A stretch of 13,420 nt of DNA from an uncultured Eubacteriales bacterium (GCA_900319835.1 ONPY01000073.1:1-13420), one strand, 5' to 3'; shown: positions 1 through 7,140, numbered from the stretch's first letter. Made by a program: numbers and translations. The notes: generated from the letters alone by a model not told the origin.

Positions 1-158
1 TACAATGACTTCCCCATGCGTCCTCTCGGCTGGCTCTCTCCTAAACAGGCTCTTTCTTCTTTTCCTAACTCTGTCACACATCATTGACAAACCTACACTG
101 CACAGGGTGTGTGCGAAGAATGTCGAAAACATTTTGTAGCCTTTTTGTAATTTTTGTC

Positions 159-187
159 TTGACCGCGGGGATGAAAAAAGGTATAAT
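159..187 (+). promoter_or_regulatory. Sigma-A promoter of the HAAS-like gene
   Basis: TTGACC at 159-164 and TATAAT at 182-187 are separated by 17 bases, a near-consensus housekeeping promoter. Transcription would start near 194, shortly before the GGAGGTG ribosome binding site at 211-217. Bases 1-158 upstream show no convincing gene or structure. Confidence 0.8.
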
Positions 188-210
188 CCATACTGCACCG
201 AAATGAAATC

Positions 211-227
211 GGAGGTGAACTGCGATT
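211..227 (+). promoter_or_regulatory. Strong ribosome binding site followed by an ATT codon
   Basis: GGAGGTG (211-217) is followed seven bases later by ATT at 225-227, which opens a frame reading INRQKFLAELGRLLTF before the first ATG at 273. An in-frame TGA at 216-218 excludes any start further upstream. No ATG, GTG or TTG lies at normal spacing from this site. The ATG at 273 has no ribosome binding site of its own. Initiation at ATT, or loss of an ATG here, is therefore inferred. Confidence 0.6.
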
Positions 228-1505
228 AACAGACAGAAGTTTCTGGCCGAGCTTGGCAGACTGCTGACCTTCATGTATGAGGAGGACCGCGTCCGGGCCC
301 TGGCCATGTATAACAGCATGTTTGACGAGACCGACGACGAGACCGGTCTTTTACAGCTATTGGTCTCTCCCACCCGTCAGGCCGTGAATCTGGCCCGCTC
401 CTACGACGCCAGGGAGAGAAAGCTCCAGGCCCACGCCCAGGCCCGCGAGGCGGGCGAGACCGCGGAGGAGGAGCCCTCCTTTGTCCAGGTGATCGAGCGC
501 ATCCGCGACCAGGCCGCCGCGCTGGGCGCCAAGGCGCCCGCCGTGTCGGACGATCAGTTCTCCCTGTTTGAGGACGCAGATCTGGACACCAGCGTGTTTG
601 ACGACGTGGCCGCCCAGCTGGACGGGGCGACTGATGAGCCGGAGCCCTTCACCCTCCCTGTGGAGCACGAGCCCGCCCGCTTCCCCGACGAGGACGCGGC
701 CCAGGGTGCTGAGGCCCCCGCCGCCCAGCCCGAGGAGAAGCCCCAGCCGGAGAAGGACGCCGCCCCGCAGGACGAGGCCCCCGCCCCGACAGCGGCGGAG
801 ACGACCGCCGGGAGTGAGAGCGCCCCGGAGGAAAAGCCCGCCGAGGCTTCCAATCCGGAGGACGCCGCGGTGGACGCCTTCCTGGCCGACTTCAGCATCG
901 CCGGCAGCGAGTTGGCCCAAAACGCTGAACCCGCTGTTTTTGAAGAGGCGCACCGCTTGCCCGATGAGGATGCGGCGCCCGCACCCGCGCCGGTGCTCCC
1001 GGAGGAGCCCGAGGCGGCCCCTGCCGGGGAGGCAGTCTTCCAGGCCCCTGCCGCACAGGCGAAGGAAGAGGTTTCCGCGCAGTTTGCCGCGCCTGCCGCT
1101 CCCGCCGCGCAGAAGCCCGCGGCGGACAAGCTGCCCGACCTGCCGGATCTGCCGTCGCGCACCGTACGCAAGCCCCGGGTCTTCCTGCTGCTTGTCTTTC
1201 TTCTGTTTGCCATTCCCATCACGCTGCTGGGCATTGCGCTTTTGCTGCTGCCCACCCTGCTCAGTCTGGCGGCGGGCGTCGCCGCCATCGGACTCGGCAC
1301 GTCCGGTCTGGTCGCGGCCTTCGGCAGCTTCTCCGTCTTTGCGGACATCCTGCTGGTGCTGGGCTGCGCGCTGGTGGCGCTGGCCCTGGGCCTGCTGCTG
1401 GCCTGGACCTTTATCTGGTTCATTGGCGGGGCCATCCCGGCCCTCGTCCGCGGCGTTGCCGCCCTGAGCCGCAAGTGGTGCTACAAGGAGGTTGAGGTAC
1501 GGTGA
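225..1505 (+). CDS. HAAS/DUF1700-like membrane protein with a long acidic Ala/Pro/Glu linker
   Basis: The protein has 426 residues if started at ATT 225, or 410 from ATG 273. I prefer 225 because it fits the ribosome binding site and because NRQKFLAELGRLL followed by EEDRVRALAMY resembles the N-terminal helices of HAAS (DUF1700-like) proteins. Residues 1-75 form this putative helical domain. Residues of about 90-310 are low-complexity, rich in Ala, Pro and Glu, with repeated PDEDA and EEKP blocks, probably an extended linker. Residues of about 320-405 are very hydrophobic and should form two or three membrane spans, followed by a short basic tail. HAAS-type proteins in Firmicutes are thought to act in membrane-associated sensing or regulation, but no specific role can be read here. 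The stop overlaps the next start by four bases (GTGA), implying translational coupling. The family assignment is by eye and moderately certain. Confidence 0.6.
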   Translation: MNRQKFLAELGRLLTFMYEEDRVRALAMYNSMFDETDDETGLLQLLVSPTRQAVNLARSYDARERKLQAHAQAREAGETAEEEPSFVQVIERIRDQAAALGAKAPAVSDDQFSLFEDADLDTSVFDDVAAQLDGATDEPEPFTLPVEHEPARFPDEDAAQGAEAPAAQPEEKPQPEKDAAPQDEAPAPTAAETTAGSESAPEEKPAEASNPEDAAVDAFLADFSIAGSELAQNAEPAVFEEAHRLPDEDAAPAPAPVLPEEPEAAPAGEAVFQAPAAQAKEEVSAQFAAPAAPAAQKPAADKLPDLPDLPSRTVRKPRVFLLLVFLLFAIPITLLGIALLLLPTLLSLAAGVAAIGLGTSGLVAAFGSFSVFADILLVLGCALVALALGLLLAWTFIWFIGGAIPALVRGVAALSRKWCYKEVEVR

Positions 1506-1720
1506 AAAAAGGCTGGCGAGTCATTCTCATCATCGTGGCCATCTGCATCGCCTTCGGCGCGGTCTGCGCGGGCGTTGGCGTGCTGACCGGCGCGGACACC
1601 GAGCGCATCGGCGCCATCATCGAGCGCCGCTGCGAGGATCGTTACAATCTGGATCTGGACGCCTTCATCCACCAGTGGATTCCCGAAGTGGTCCAAATCT
1701 TCAAGGCAGAACTGCTGTAA
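1502..1720 (+). CDS. 72-residue single-span membrane peptide, function unknown
   Basis: A GTG start at 1502 overlaps the preceding stop (GTGA), and AAGGAGG at 1485-1491 is the likely ribosome binding site. The peptide begins MKKGWR followed by a hydrophobic stretch (residues 7-30), so it is either a single-span membrane protein or has an uncleaved signal. About 40 polar residues follow, ending FKAELL. A cysteine at residue 22 lies in GAVC, but the lipobox is poor. It forms a two-gene operon with the HAAS-like gene and is followed one base after its stop by a strong terminator. Its pairing with a HAAS protein suggests a partner role at the membrane, which is inference. I do not recognise a named family. 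Confidence 0.65.
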   Translation: MKKGWRVILIIVAICIAFGAVCAGVGVLTGADTERIGAIIERRCEDRYNLDLDAFIHQWIPEVVQIFKAELL

Positions 1721-1760
1721 ACGAAAAACCTCTGTCCCCCAAGGGACAGAGGTTTTTCGT
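1721..1760. terminator. Bidirectional intrinsic terminator between convergent genes
   Basis: Two perfectly complementary 18-base arms (1721-1738 and 1743-1760) flank a CCAA loop. The stem starts ACGAAAAACC and ends GGTTTTTCGT, so a T-run trails the GC stem on either strand. It ends the HAAS operon from the left and the flavoprotein gene from the right. Confidence 0.93.
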
Positions 1761-1770
1761 TGTCTCGGGC

Positions 1771-3534
1771 TTAGGCCGCGGCGGGGAGCTGGGCAGCGGA
1801 CGCAAAGTCCGACGCGCTCTGGCCGGCGATGCGGCCGAAGACGATGAAGTCGCACACGGCGTTGCCGCCCACGCGGTTGCCGCCGTGGACGCCGCCGGTG
1901 GTCTCGCCCGCGGCGAAGAGACCGGGGATCACGCTGCCGTCGGTGTCGATGACCTCGGCGCGCGTGTTGATCTTGATGCCGCCCATGGTGTGGTGGATGC
2001 CCGGGGCGATCTTGATGGCGTAGTAGGGGGCCGTGGAGATGTCGATCATGCTGACGTTGCTGCGGCCGAAGTCCTTGTCCTCGCCCGCGGCCACGTAGGT
2101 CTCCCAGGTCTCCATGGTGTTGACGAAGTTTGCCACCGCGTCGCTCTCAAAGCCCATGTTCCGCGCCAGCTCCTCGTAGGTCTTTCCGGTGATGGCAAAG
2201 CCGCGGTCGATGAACTTCTGCGTCAGGGCCACCTCATCCACCAGCGCCTGGTCAAAGATGATGAAGGCGTAGGCGCCGGGCTGCTTGAGCTCGGCCTGGG
2301 ACACCTTGTCCCGAAAGTCCATGTCGTTGGTGAAGCGCTTGCCCTCGGCATTGACCAGGATGGCGCCGTGGCTGCGCACGGACTCGGACACGAGGGTGCC
2401 GTCCGACTGGATGACGGTCGGGTGCAGCTGGATCTGCTCCATATCCACGGTGTCGGCGCCGACGGCCTGGGCCATCAGGATGCCGTCGCCCTGGGCGCCG
2501 GAGTGGTTGGTGGTGACCGCGTTGGCGAGAGAGGGATCGTAGCTTGCCATCAGGTCAAAGTTTGCGCCGAAGCCGCCGGTGGTCAGCACCACGGACTTGG
2601 CGTGGATGGTATAGCTGTGCTCGTTGTCCTCGGCCAGCACACCCACGGCCTGGCCGTTCTCCATCAGGATCTCGGTGGCCTTGGTGTTGACATACACCTC
2701 AATGCCCAGCTTCTCGGTCTGGGCCTTGAGCTTCTCCACCAGGTACTCGCCCACCGGACGGCCGTCGTCCGGCTTGTGCAGATACTTGTGGCTGGTGCCG
2801 CCGGTGGCGGCGACCTTGGTCAGCGGCGCGTCGATGGAGAAGAGCCAGTCCACCGCCTCGGCGCTGTTCTCGGCCATGGTGGTGACAAGGTCGATGTTGT
2901 TGAGCTGGTGGCCGCCGGCCATGGTGTCGGCGACGAAGTTCTCGACCGTGCTGTCGGTCAGGCCCAGCTCTGCCTCCACCTTGGTATCGGCGGCGTTCAT
3001 GCCGCCCTCGGCGCGCAGGCTGTTGCCGCCGACAAAGGGCATCTTCTCCAGCAGGATGACATTCTGTCCCTGCTGGGTGGCAAGCACCGACGCGGTCAGG
3101 CCCGCGCCGCCGGCGCCGACGACCACCACGTCGCAGCTGAGCTCCACGGGGGTGCGCTCCACGGGCGCCGCGGTCACCTCCACCATGAAGACCGCGGGGT
3201 CAAGGCCGCCTTTTTCCAGGGCGTCCGCGATGGCGGCCTTGATGGCGTCGGAGCTGATGGTGGCGCCGGAGACGGAGTCGACCATCAGGCTCTGGTTTTC
3301 ATAGATCTTGCCGGGCAGCAGCCGGACGGCCTCGGTGCCGATGCCGTCGGACTCCACATGGCTCAGCACGCGGATGCCGTAGATGCGGTCGGCCGTGGCG
3401 GTGACCTCCACCTCCACAGGGCCGTTGCGGCCGGGCGCCGTGCCCACCAGGGTGACGGCCTCATCCGGCGTGTCGGCGGCCAGGACGGCCCCGGGCTGGG
3501 GCGTGTTCTTGATCAGCACGATGTTGAGAATCAC
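1771..3534 (-). CDS. FMN-binding, fumarate-reductase-type flavoprotein (5' end interrupted by a stop codon)
   Basis: The open part spans 587 codons from GTG 3534. Residues of about 25-115 are an FMN-binding domain with the flavinylation motif SGAT (Thr92), the site where ApbE attaches FMN covalently. From about 134 there is a FAD-binding Rossmann fold (GAGGAG at 140-145, then a Glu at the end of the second strand), followed by the fumarate reductase / flavocytochrome c catalytic domain. The expected active-site residues are visible: His371 (QLHPT), Arg408 (FRDK), His514/515 and Arg554 (GGNRVGG). The His-to-Arg spacing matches the Shewanella enzyme. No haem domain is present. Such proteins in gut anaerobes are membrane-anchored or exported reductases of fumarate, urocanate or related enoates used for respiration; the substrate cannot be read here. 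The membrane anchor is encoded upstream (3535-3600) but is separated by an in-frame TGA, so the gene may be inactive. GTG 3534 has no ribosome binding site. Confidence 0.85.
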   Translation of the reverse strand: MILNIVLIKNTPQPGAVLAADTPDEAVTLVGTAPGRNGPVEVEVTATADRIYGIRVLSHVESDGIGTEAVRLLPGKIYENQSLMVDSVSGATISSDAIKAAIADALEKGGLDPAVFMVEVTAAPVERTPVELSCDVVVVGAGGAGLTASVLATQQGQNVILLEKMPFVGGNSLRAEGGMNAADTKVEAELGLTDSTVENFVADTMAGGHQLNNIDLVTTMAENSAEAVDWLFSIDAPLTKVAATGGTSHKYLHKPDDGRPVGEYLVEKLKAQTEKLGIEVYVNTKATEILMENGQAVGVLAEDNEHSYTIHAKSVVLTTGGFGANFDLMASYDPSLANAVTTNHSGAQGDGILMAQAVGADTVDMEQIQLHPTVIQSDGTLVSESVRSHGAILVNAEGKRFTNDMDFRDKVSQAELKQPGAYAFIIFDQALVDEVALTQKFIDRGFAITGKTYEELARNMGFESDAVANFVNTMETWETYVAAGEDKDFGRSNVSMIDISTAPYYAIKIAPGIHHTMGGIKINTRAEVIDTDGSVIPGLFAAGETTGGVHGGNRVGGNAVCDFIVFGRIAGQSASDFASAAQLPAAA

Positions 3535-3600
3535 CGCCAGTGCCAGGCACAGCCATCAGATTCTCCCGATCAGGGTATCCTTATCCATGGTTTTTTTCAT
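3535..3600 (-). pseudogene. Severed 5' end (membrane anchor) of the flavoprotein gene with an in-frame TGA
   Basis: Reading down from ATG 3600, with AAAGGA (3608-3613) as ribosome binding site, gives MKKTMDKDTLIGRI, then TGA at 3558-3556, then WLCLALA joining directly, in frame, to VILNIVLIK of the main frame. The hydrophobic run crosses the stop, so the intact protein would have about 609 residues with an N-terminal anchor or signal. The TGA could come from one base change in a TGG or CGA codon. A sequencing error is also possible. TGA acts as a normal stop elsewhere in the window, so recoding is unlikely. Confidence 0.75.
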
Positions 3601-3669
3601 CTCGATTTCCTTTCCGCTTCGGACAGAATCGTTCGTTTTCCGCATGCGTCCGAAGCGTTTCCCGGAAAA

Positions 3670-3698
3670 ATTGTACAGGATGATTCCATAAAAAGCAA
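3670..3698 (-). promoter_or_regulatory. Sigma-A promoter of the flavoprotein gene
   Basis: On the minus strand TTGCTT (3698-3693) and TACAAT (3675-3670) are separated by 17 bases. The predicted leader to ATG 3600 is about 60 bases. An intact promoter and ribosome binding site support 3600 as the original start. Confidence 0.7.
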
Positions 3699-3746
3699 GT
3701 TATTCCATCATAAATCTAAAAAATAACAGGCAGTTGATCATACAAT

Positions 3747-3792
3747 AAAAAGCTATGCTTCCTGGCTGTAAAGACAGGGGGCATAGCTTTTT
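3747..3792. terminator. Intrinsic terminator of tadA
   Basis: AAAAAGCTATGC (3747-3758) and GCATAGCTTTTT (3781-3792) are perfect 12-base arms, with a further short CCTG/CAGG pairing inside. On the minus strand the hairpin lies ten bases after the tadA stop and ends in a T-run. The T-run on the opposite strand makes it potentially bidirectional. Confidence 0.85.
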
Positions 3793-3802
3793 GTGCCGGG
3801 CG

Positions 3803-4249
3803 TCAGCGCTTGTCCCGGAAAAAGTCCTGCAGCAGGGCGGCGCAGTCATCCCGCAAGACGCCGGGAAAGACCGCCGGGCGGTGGCCATAGCGCTCGGAGA
3901 ACAGGTCGATGACGCTGCCGCAGGAGCCGGAGAGCGCCTCCCGCGCGCCGAAGACCACCGTGGGGATGCGGGCGTTGATGATGGCCCCGGTACACATGGG
4001 GCAGGGCTCCAGCGTCACAAAGAGCGTGCAGCCGGAGAGCCGCCAGTCCCCCAGGGCGGCGCAGGCCTGGCGGATGGCCTCGAGCTCGGCGTGGGCGGTG
4101 GCGTCGCCGCTCTCCTCCCGGCGGTTTCGGCCCCGGCCGATGACGGCGCCGCCCGGCCCGGCGATCACGCAGCCCACCGGCACCTCGCCGTTGGCCGCCG
4201 CCTCCCGGGCCAGCTCCAGGGCCAGGGACATGTATTCCTCGCGCTGCAT
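3803..4249 (-). CDS. tadA: tRNA-specific adenosine deaminase TadA
   Basis: This 148-residue protein converts adenosine 34 to inosine in the anticodon of tRNA-Arg(ACG), which is needed to decode CGN codons; it acts in the cytoplasm as a homodimer. The zinc-deaminase signature is complete: HAE at residues 53-55 (His53 as zinc ligand, Glu55 as proton shuttle) and PCPMC with Cys83 and Cys86 as the other ligands. Length and layout match the bacterial family. The start at ATG 4249 is preceded by a GAGGGGG ribosome binding site. It is a single-gene unit with its own promoter (4283-4311) and terminator (3747-3792), divergent from folC. Other cytidine/guanine deaminases share the fold, but EVPVGCVI and TAHAE(L)EAI are typical of TadA. 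Confidence 0.95.
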   Translation of the reverse strand: MQREEYMSLALELAREAAANGEVPVGCVIAGPGGAVIGRGRNRREESGDATAHAELEAIRQACAALGDWRLSGCTLFVTLEPCPMCTGAIINARIPTVVFGAREALSGSCGSVIDLFSERYGHRPAVFPGVLRDDCAALLQDFFRDKR

Positions 4250-4282
4250 GCGTCTACCCCCTCTTTTCCTATGGGATAACCC

Positions 4283-4311
4283 ATTATACGATGCCGCGCT
4301 GCGCTTTGCAA
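4283..4311 (-). promoter_or_regulatory. Sigma-A promoter of tadA
   Basis: On the minus strand TTGCAA (4311-4306) and a perfect TATAAT (4288-4283) are 17 bases apart. The leader before ATG 4249 is only about 27 bases and carries the G-rich ribosome binding site. Confidence 0.8.
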
Positions 4312-4338
4312 GAAATCCGGCCGGGGCACGACTTGCTC

Positions 4339-4367
4339 TTGCCGCGGCGCGTAAAAGATGCTAGAAT
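4339..4367 (+). promoter_or_regulatory. Probable sigma-A promoter of folC
   Basis: TTGCCG (4339-4344) and TAGAAT (4362-4367) are 17 bases apart, with four of six and five of six consensus matches. It is divergent from the tadA promoter. AAAGGAG at 4382-4388 is the ribosome binding site for ATG 4402, at slightly long spacing. Confidence 0.6.
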
Positions 4368-4401
4368 GTGGCCAGCAAGATAAAGGAGACACACTGCGAT
4401 T

Positions 4402-5667
4402 ATGAATGTTCAGGAAGCGCTCGCGTATATCAGCGGCGTGGAATTTTTCGGCTCCAAGCCGGGGCTGGAGCGCATCGGGGAGCTGCTGGAAAAGCTGGGT
4501 AATCCCCAGCAGGGACTGCAGTTTGTCCACATCGCCGGCACCAACGGCAAGGGCAGCTGCGCAGCCATGACCGCTTCGGTACTCAAGGCCGCCGGTTACA
4601 AAACCGGGCTCTACACCTCCCCCTATCTCTACCGCTTCAATGAGCGCATGCAGATCAACGGCAAGCAGATCGACGACGAGGTCCTGGCCGAGCTTGTCAC
4701 CCGCGTCAAGCCCGCGGCGGAGGCCATGGCCGATCACCCCACGGAGTTTGAGCTGATGACCGCGGTGGCTCTGCTGTGGTACGCGCAGGAAAAATGCGAC
4801 GTGGTGGTGCTGGAGGTGGGTCTCGGCGGCCGCTTCGACGCCACCAATATCATCGCGGCGCCCGCGTGCGCGGTGATCATGAACATCGGGCTGGACCACA
4901 CCGCCGTGCTGGGCGACACGGTGGAGCAGATCGCGTTTGAAAAAGCGGGCATCATCAAAAACGGCTGCCCGGTGGTACTCTTCCAGCAGTCTGAAAGCGT
5001 GACAAACGTGGTGCGGGAGCGCTGCGAGCAGGAGGGCTCTGCCCTCGTTATCCCGGACTTTTCCCAGATCCACAGCGAGTTTGACTCCCTCTACGGCCAA
5101 AGCTTCACCTACAAGGGCGAGGCTTACGCCCTGCCGCTGCTGGGCTCGCACCAGTTGAAAAATGCCGCCACCGTGCTGGAGGTGGTGAATGTGCTGCGCG
5201 AGAAAGGCTGGAAACTGGAACAGACCGACGTGGAGCACGGGCTCTACGCCGTCAGCTGGCCCGGCCGCTTCGAGCTTTTGTCTGACGAGCCGCTCTTTGT
5301 GGTCGATGGCGGGCACAACCCCCAGTGCGCCCAGACCGTGGCGGAGAACCTGCTGCGCTACTTCCCGGACAAGCGGCGGATTTTGCTGCTGGGTATCTTG
5401 AAGGACAAGGACTACGGCGGGCTGACGGACATCCTCGACCCCGTGGCAGACGAGTATATCTGCATCACCCCCGCCTCCGTGCGGGCCCTGCCCGCCGCGG
5501 AGCTGGCCGACCACCTCAAGCGCTACAACAAGAGCGTGGCCGTCTGCGACAGCATCCAGGACGGGGTCACCCTGGCCCTGGACCGTTCCGACGAGGACAG
5601 CGTGGTCTGCGCCGTGGGCTCGCTCTACTCCGTGGGCGAGATCCGGTATTTCTTCGGGAAGTACTGA
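4402..5667 (+). CDS. folC: Bifunctional folylpolyglutamate synthase / dihydrofolate synthase FolC
   Basis: This 421-residue cytoplasmic ATP-dependent ligase of the Mur-ligase superfamily adds glutamate to dihydropteroate and/or to folates. The ATP-binding loop GTNGKGS lies at residues 46-52, followed by the family motif TSPYLYRFNERM at about 72-83. LEVGLGGRFDATN is at 137-149 and GLDHTAVLG at 163-171. FEKAGIIK at 179-186 contains the lysine (Lys181) that is carbamylated in studied homologues. The C-terminal domain carries DGGHNP at 302-307. Length is normal and the gene appears intact, ending in TGA. It has its own promoter and is followed by a 188-base spacer with two palindromic repeats, so it is probably transcribed alone. 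Whether it has both activities cannot be decided from sequence. Confidence 0.94.
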   Translation: MNVQEALAYISGVEFFGSKPGLERIGELLEKLGNPQQGLQFVHIAGTNGKGSCAAMTASVLKAAGYKTGLYTSPYLYRFNERMQINGKQIDDEVLAELVTRVKPAAEAMADHPTEFELMTAVALLWYAQEKCDVVVLEVGLGGRFDATNIIAAPACAVIMNIGLDHTAVLGDTVEQIAFEKAGIIKNGCPVVLFQQSESVTNVVRERCEQEGSALVIPDFSQIHSEFDSLYGQSFTYKGEAYALPLLGSHQLKNAATVLEVVNVLREKGWKLEQTDVEHGLYAVSWPGRFELLSDEPLFVVDGGHNPQCAQTVAENLLRYFPDKRRILLLGILKDKDYGGLTDILDPVADEYICITPASVRALPAAELADHLKRYNKSVAVCDSIQDGVTLALDRSDEDSVVCAVGSLYSVGEIRYFFGKY

Positions 5668-5684
5668 GTCTCCGTCAGCTCATC

Positions 5685-5736
5685 ATGCCCCCCTTTCCGA
5701 AAGGGGGGTGCCCGAACGCAGCGAGGGCGGGGGGAT
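5685..5736. repeat. REP-like GC palindrome, possible folC terminator
   Basis: CCCCCCTTT (5688-5696) and AAAGGGGGG (5700-5708) form a nine-base stem. A second set of pairings is possible between GCCC (5710-5713) and GGGC (5725-5728), with a further G-run at 5729-5734 that could replace the first right arm. No T-run follows, so this looks more like an interspersed palindromic repeat than a standard terminator. Similar C-run/G-run elements are common between genes in gut Oscillospirales, which is recalled rather than checked. Confidence 0.6.
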
Positions 5737-5792
5737 AAGATTTGCGGAATGTCCAGTCCGGTTCACTGAGATCGGCGGAGGCCATTGCAGAA

Positions 5793-5837
5793 CCCCTCAG
5801 TCAGCTTCGCTGACAGCTCCCCTTAGGCAGGGGAGCC
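5793..5837. repeat. Second REP-like element with two adjacent hairpins
   Basis: GTCAGC/GCTGAC (5800-5805 and 5809-5814, TTC loop) is followed immediately by GCTCCCC/GGGGAGC (5816-5822 and 5830-5836). The pattern CCCCTCAGTC...GCTCCCCTT...GGGGAGCC resembles a repeat scattered through intergenic regions of Faecalibacterium and related genomes, recalled from general knowledge. It ends just before the ruvX ribosome binding site. Confidence 0.65.
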
Positions 5838-5855
5838 TATAAGGAAGTGATTAAA

Positions 5856-6266
5856 ATGCGAACCATGGCAATCGATTACGGCGATCAGCGGATCGGGCTG
5901 GCCGTATCCGACCTGCTGGGGATGCTGGCCGGCGAGGCCTGGACCATGCAGGAATGGGACATGGAGCGCGCCGCAAAGCGCATCGCCGAGGAGGCAAAAG
6001 CCCGGGATGTGGGTACCCTGGTGTTGGGCCTGCCGAAAAACATGGACGGTACGGAGGGACCGCGTGCCGAGAAGAGCCGCGCCTTCCGCGAGCTGCTGAT
6101 CCAAGAGAGCGGGCTGCCCGTCATCCTCTGGGACGAGCGGCGCAGCAGCATCGAAGCCCACGCCATTCTCCACGCCGGCGGCAAAAAGGAAAAGCAGCAC
6201 CGCAAAACCGTGGACGCCGTGGCCGCCAGCCTGATCCTGGAGGGCTGGCTCGGCTCGTGCAAATAA
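5856..6266 (+). CDS. ruvX: Putative pre-16S rRNA nuclease / Holliday junction resolvase-like protein YqgF (RuvX)
   Basis: A 136-residue RNase-H-fold protein of the YqgF family, whose bacterial members trim the 5' end of 16S rRNA and were formerly called RuvX. Family motifs are clear: AIDYGDQRIGLAVSD at residues 5-19 (Asp7 catalytic), LVLGLPKNMDGT at 55-66, DERRSSIEA at 93-101 and TVDAVAASLIL at 118-128 (Asp120). I chose ATG 5856 because AAGGAAG (5841-5847) sits eight bases upstream; the GTG at 5847 overlaps that site. An mscS-type gene follows after 38 bases and may be co-transcribed. Length is normal for the family. Confidence 0.92.
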   Translation: MRTMAIDYGDQRIGLAVSDLLGMLAGEAWTMQEWDMERAAKRIAEEAKARDVGTLVLGLPKNMDGTEGPRAEKSRAFRELLIQESGLPVILWDERRSSIEAHAILHAGGKKEKQHRKTVDAVAASLILEGWLGSCK

Positions 6267-6304
6267 GAGAACACAGTTTCATATTTCAATAAGGAGGAAT
6301 TTTT

Positions 6305-7117
6305 ATGGAAAACATCACCGCAAACGTCCAGTCCCTCACCGGCAACCTGGCGCTGGACACCCTTGTCTCCGGTCTGATTACCCTTGTCGTTTGCTACATC
6401 GCCATCCGCATCGTCAAGACTTTGGTCGCCAAGGCCCTGGGCAAGGCCACCAAGCTGGAGCTGCCCGTCAAGAACCTGATCACCAAAGCCGTCACCTTCG
6501 TTCTCTGGGCAGTGGCCATCATCATCGTCGCCGGTGCCTTCGGCATCAACGCGGCCTCTCTGGTGGCCCTGCTGAGCGTCGTAGGTCTTGCTCTTTCCAT
6601 GTCGGTGCAGGGCCTGCTGTCCAACTTCTTCTCCGGCATCCTGCTGCTGATCAACAAGCCCTTCAAGGAGGGCGACTTTGTTGAGGCCGGCGACAAGGTC
6701 GGCGTCATCAAGTCCATCGGCTTCTTCAACACCACCATCAACACCCTGGACAACGTCTCCATGGTCGTGCCCAACGGCGATCTGACCGGCGCAACCGTCA
6801 AGAACTACAGCCGCGAGCCCCTGCGCCGGGTGGACATGACCTTCTGCACCTCCTACGACGTGCCCACCGAGGACGCCAAGAAGGCCATTCTTGACGCCAT
6901 CGCCAAGGACGCGCGCATCCTCGCCGATCCCGCGCCCTTCGTCCGCCTCGGCGCCTACAAGGGCAGCGTGGTGGAATACATCGTGCGCGTGTGGTGCAAG
7001 AACGCGGATTACTGGGACGTGTATTTTGATCTCAACGAGAACGTGCGCGAGACCTTCGCGGCAAACGGTGTCGCCATGAGCTACGAGCACGTCAACGTCC
7101 ATGTGATCGACAAATAA
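6305..7117 (+). CDS. mscS: Small-conductance mechanosensitive channel, MscS family
   Basis: A 270-residue inner-membrane channel that opens under membrane tension to release solutes on osmotic downshock. The order is typical of MscS: three membrane segments at about 19-42, 61-80 and 83-118, with the pore-lining third helix rich in Ala and Gly (VGLALSMSVQGLLSNFFSGI). It leads into NKPFKEGDF and the cytoplasmic beta domain with VPNG at about 157-160, then an alpha/beta C-terminal domain. The start at ATG 6305 follows AAGGAGG at 6291-6297. It lies 38 bases after ruvX and before a large terminator hairpin, so ruvX-mscS may form an operon. The gene looks complete. Confidence 0.93.
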   Translation: MENITANVQSLTGNLALDTLVSGLITLVVCYIAIRIVKTLVAKALGKATKLELPVKNLITKAVTFVLWAVAIIIVAGAFGINAASLVALLSVVGLALSMSVQGLLSNFFSGILLLINKPFKEGDFVEAGDKVGVIKSIGFFNTTINTLDNVSMVVPNGDLTGATVKNYSREPLRRVDMTFCTSYDVPTEDAKKAILDAIAKDARILADPAPFVRLGAYKGSVVEYIVRVWCKNADYWDVYFDLNENVRETFAANGVAMSYEHVNVHVIDK

Positions 7118-7140
7118 AAAAGAAGCAATTTTTCACAAAC

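Noticed and set aside
84..112. TTGACA at 84-89 as an upstream promoter
   Set aside because: No acceptable -10 box lies 16-18 bases downstream; the promoter at 159-187 is much better.
554..1474. Overlapping open frames on both strands within the HAAS-like gene
   Set aside because: Arg/Pro- or Ser/Ala-rich shadow frames from a low-complexity, GC-rich region; only frame 225-1505 has a promoter, ribosome binding site and a coherent membrane domain.
3556..3558. TGA in the flavoprotein gene as selenocysteine or a reassigned codon
   Set aside because: It lies in a membrane anchor rather than an active site, no SECIS-like stem was seen next to it, and TGA is used as a normal stop elsewhere in the window.
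1492..3726. A 744-codon open frame on the plus strand opposite the flavoprotein gene
   Set aside because: It is the antisense of a GC-rich gene with clear motifs; its translation is His/Gly/Val/Asp-rich low complexity without domains, and it crosses the terminator at 1721-1760.
4165..5514. A 449-codon open frame on the minus strand opposite folC
   Set aside because: It is antisense to folC and partly to tadA sequence; no ribosome binding site or recognisable domain, and folC motifs on the plus strand are decisive.
5885..7102. A 405-codon open frame on the minus strand opposite ruvX and mscS
   Set aside because: It is a GC-rich shadow frame spanning two well-supported genes and their spacer, with biased composition and no domain.
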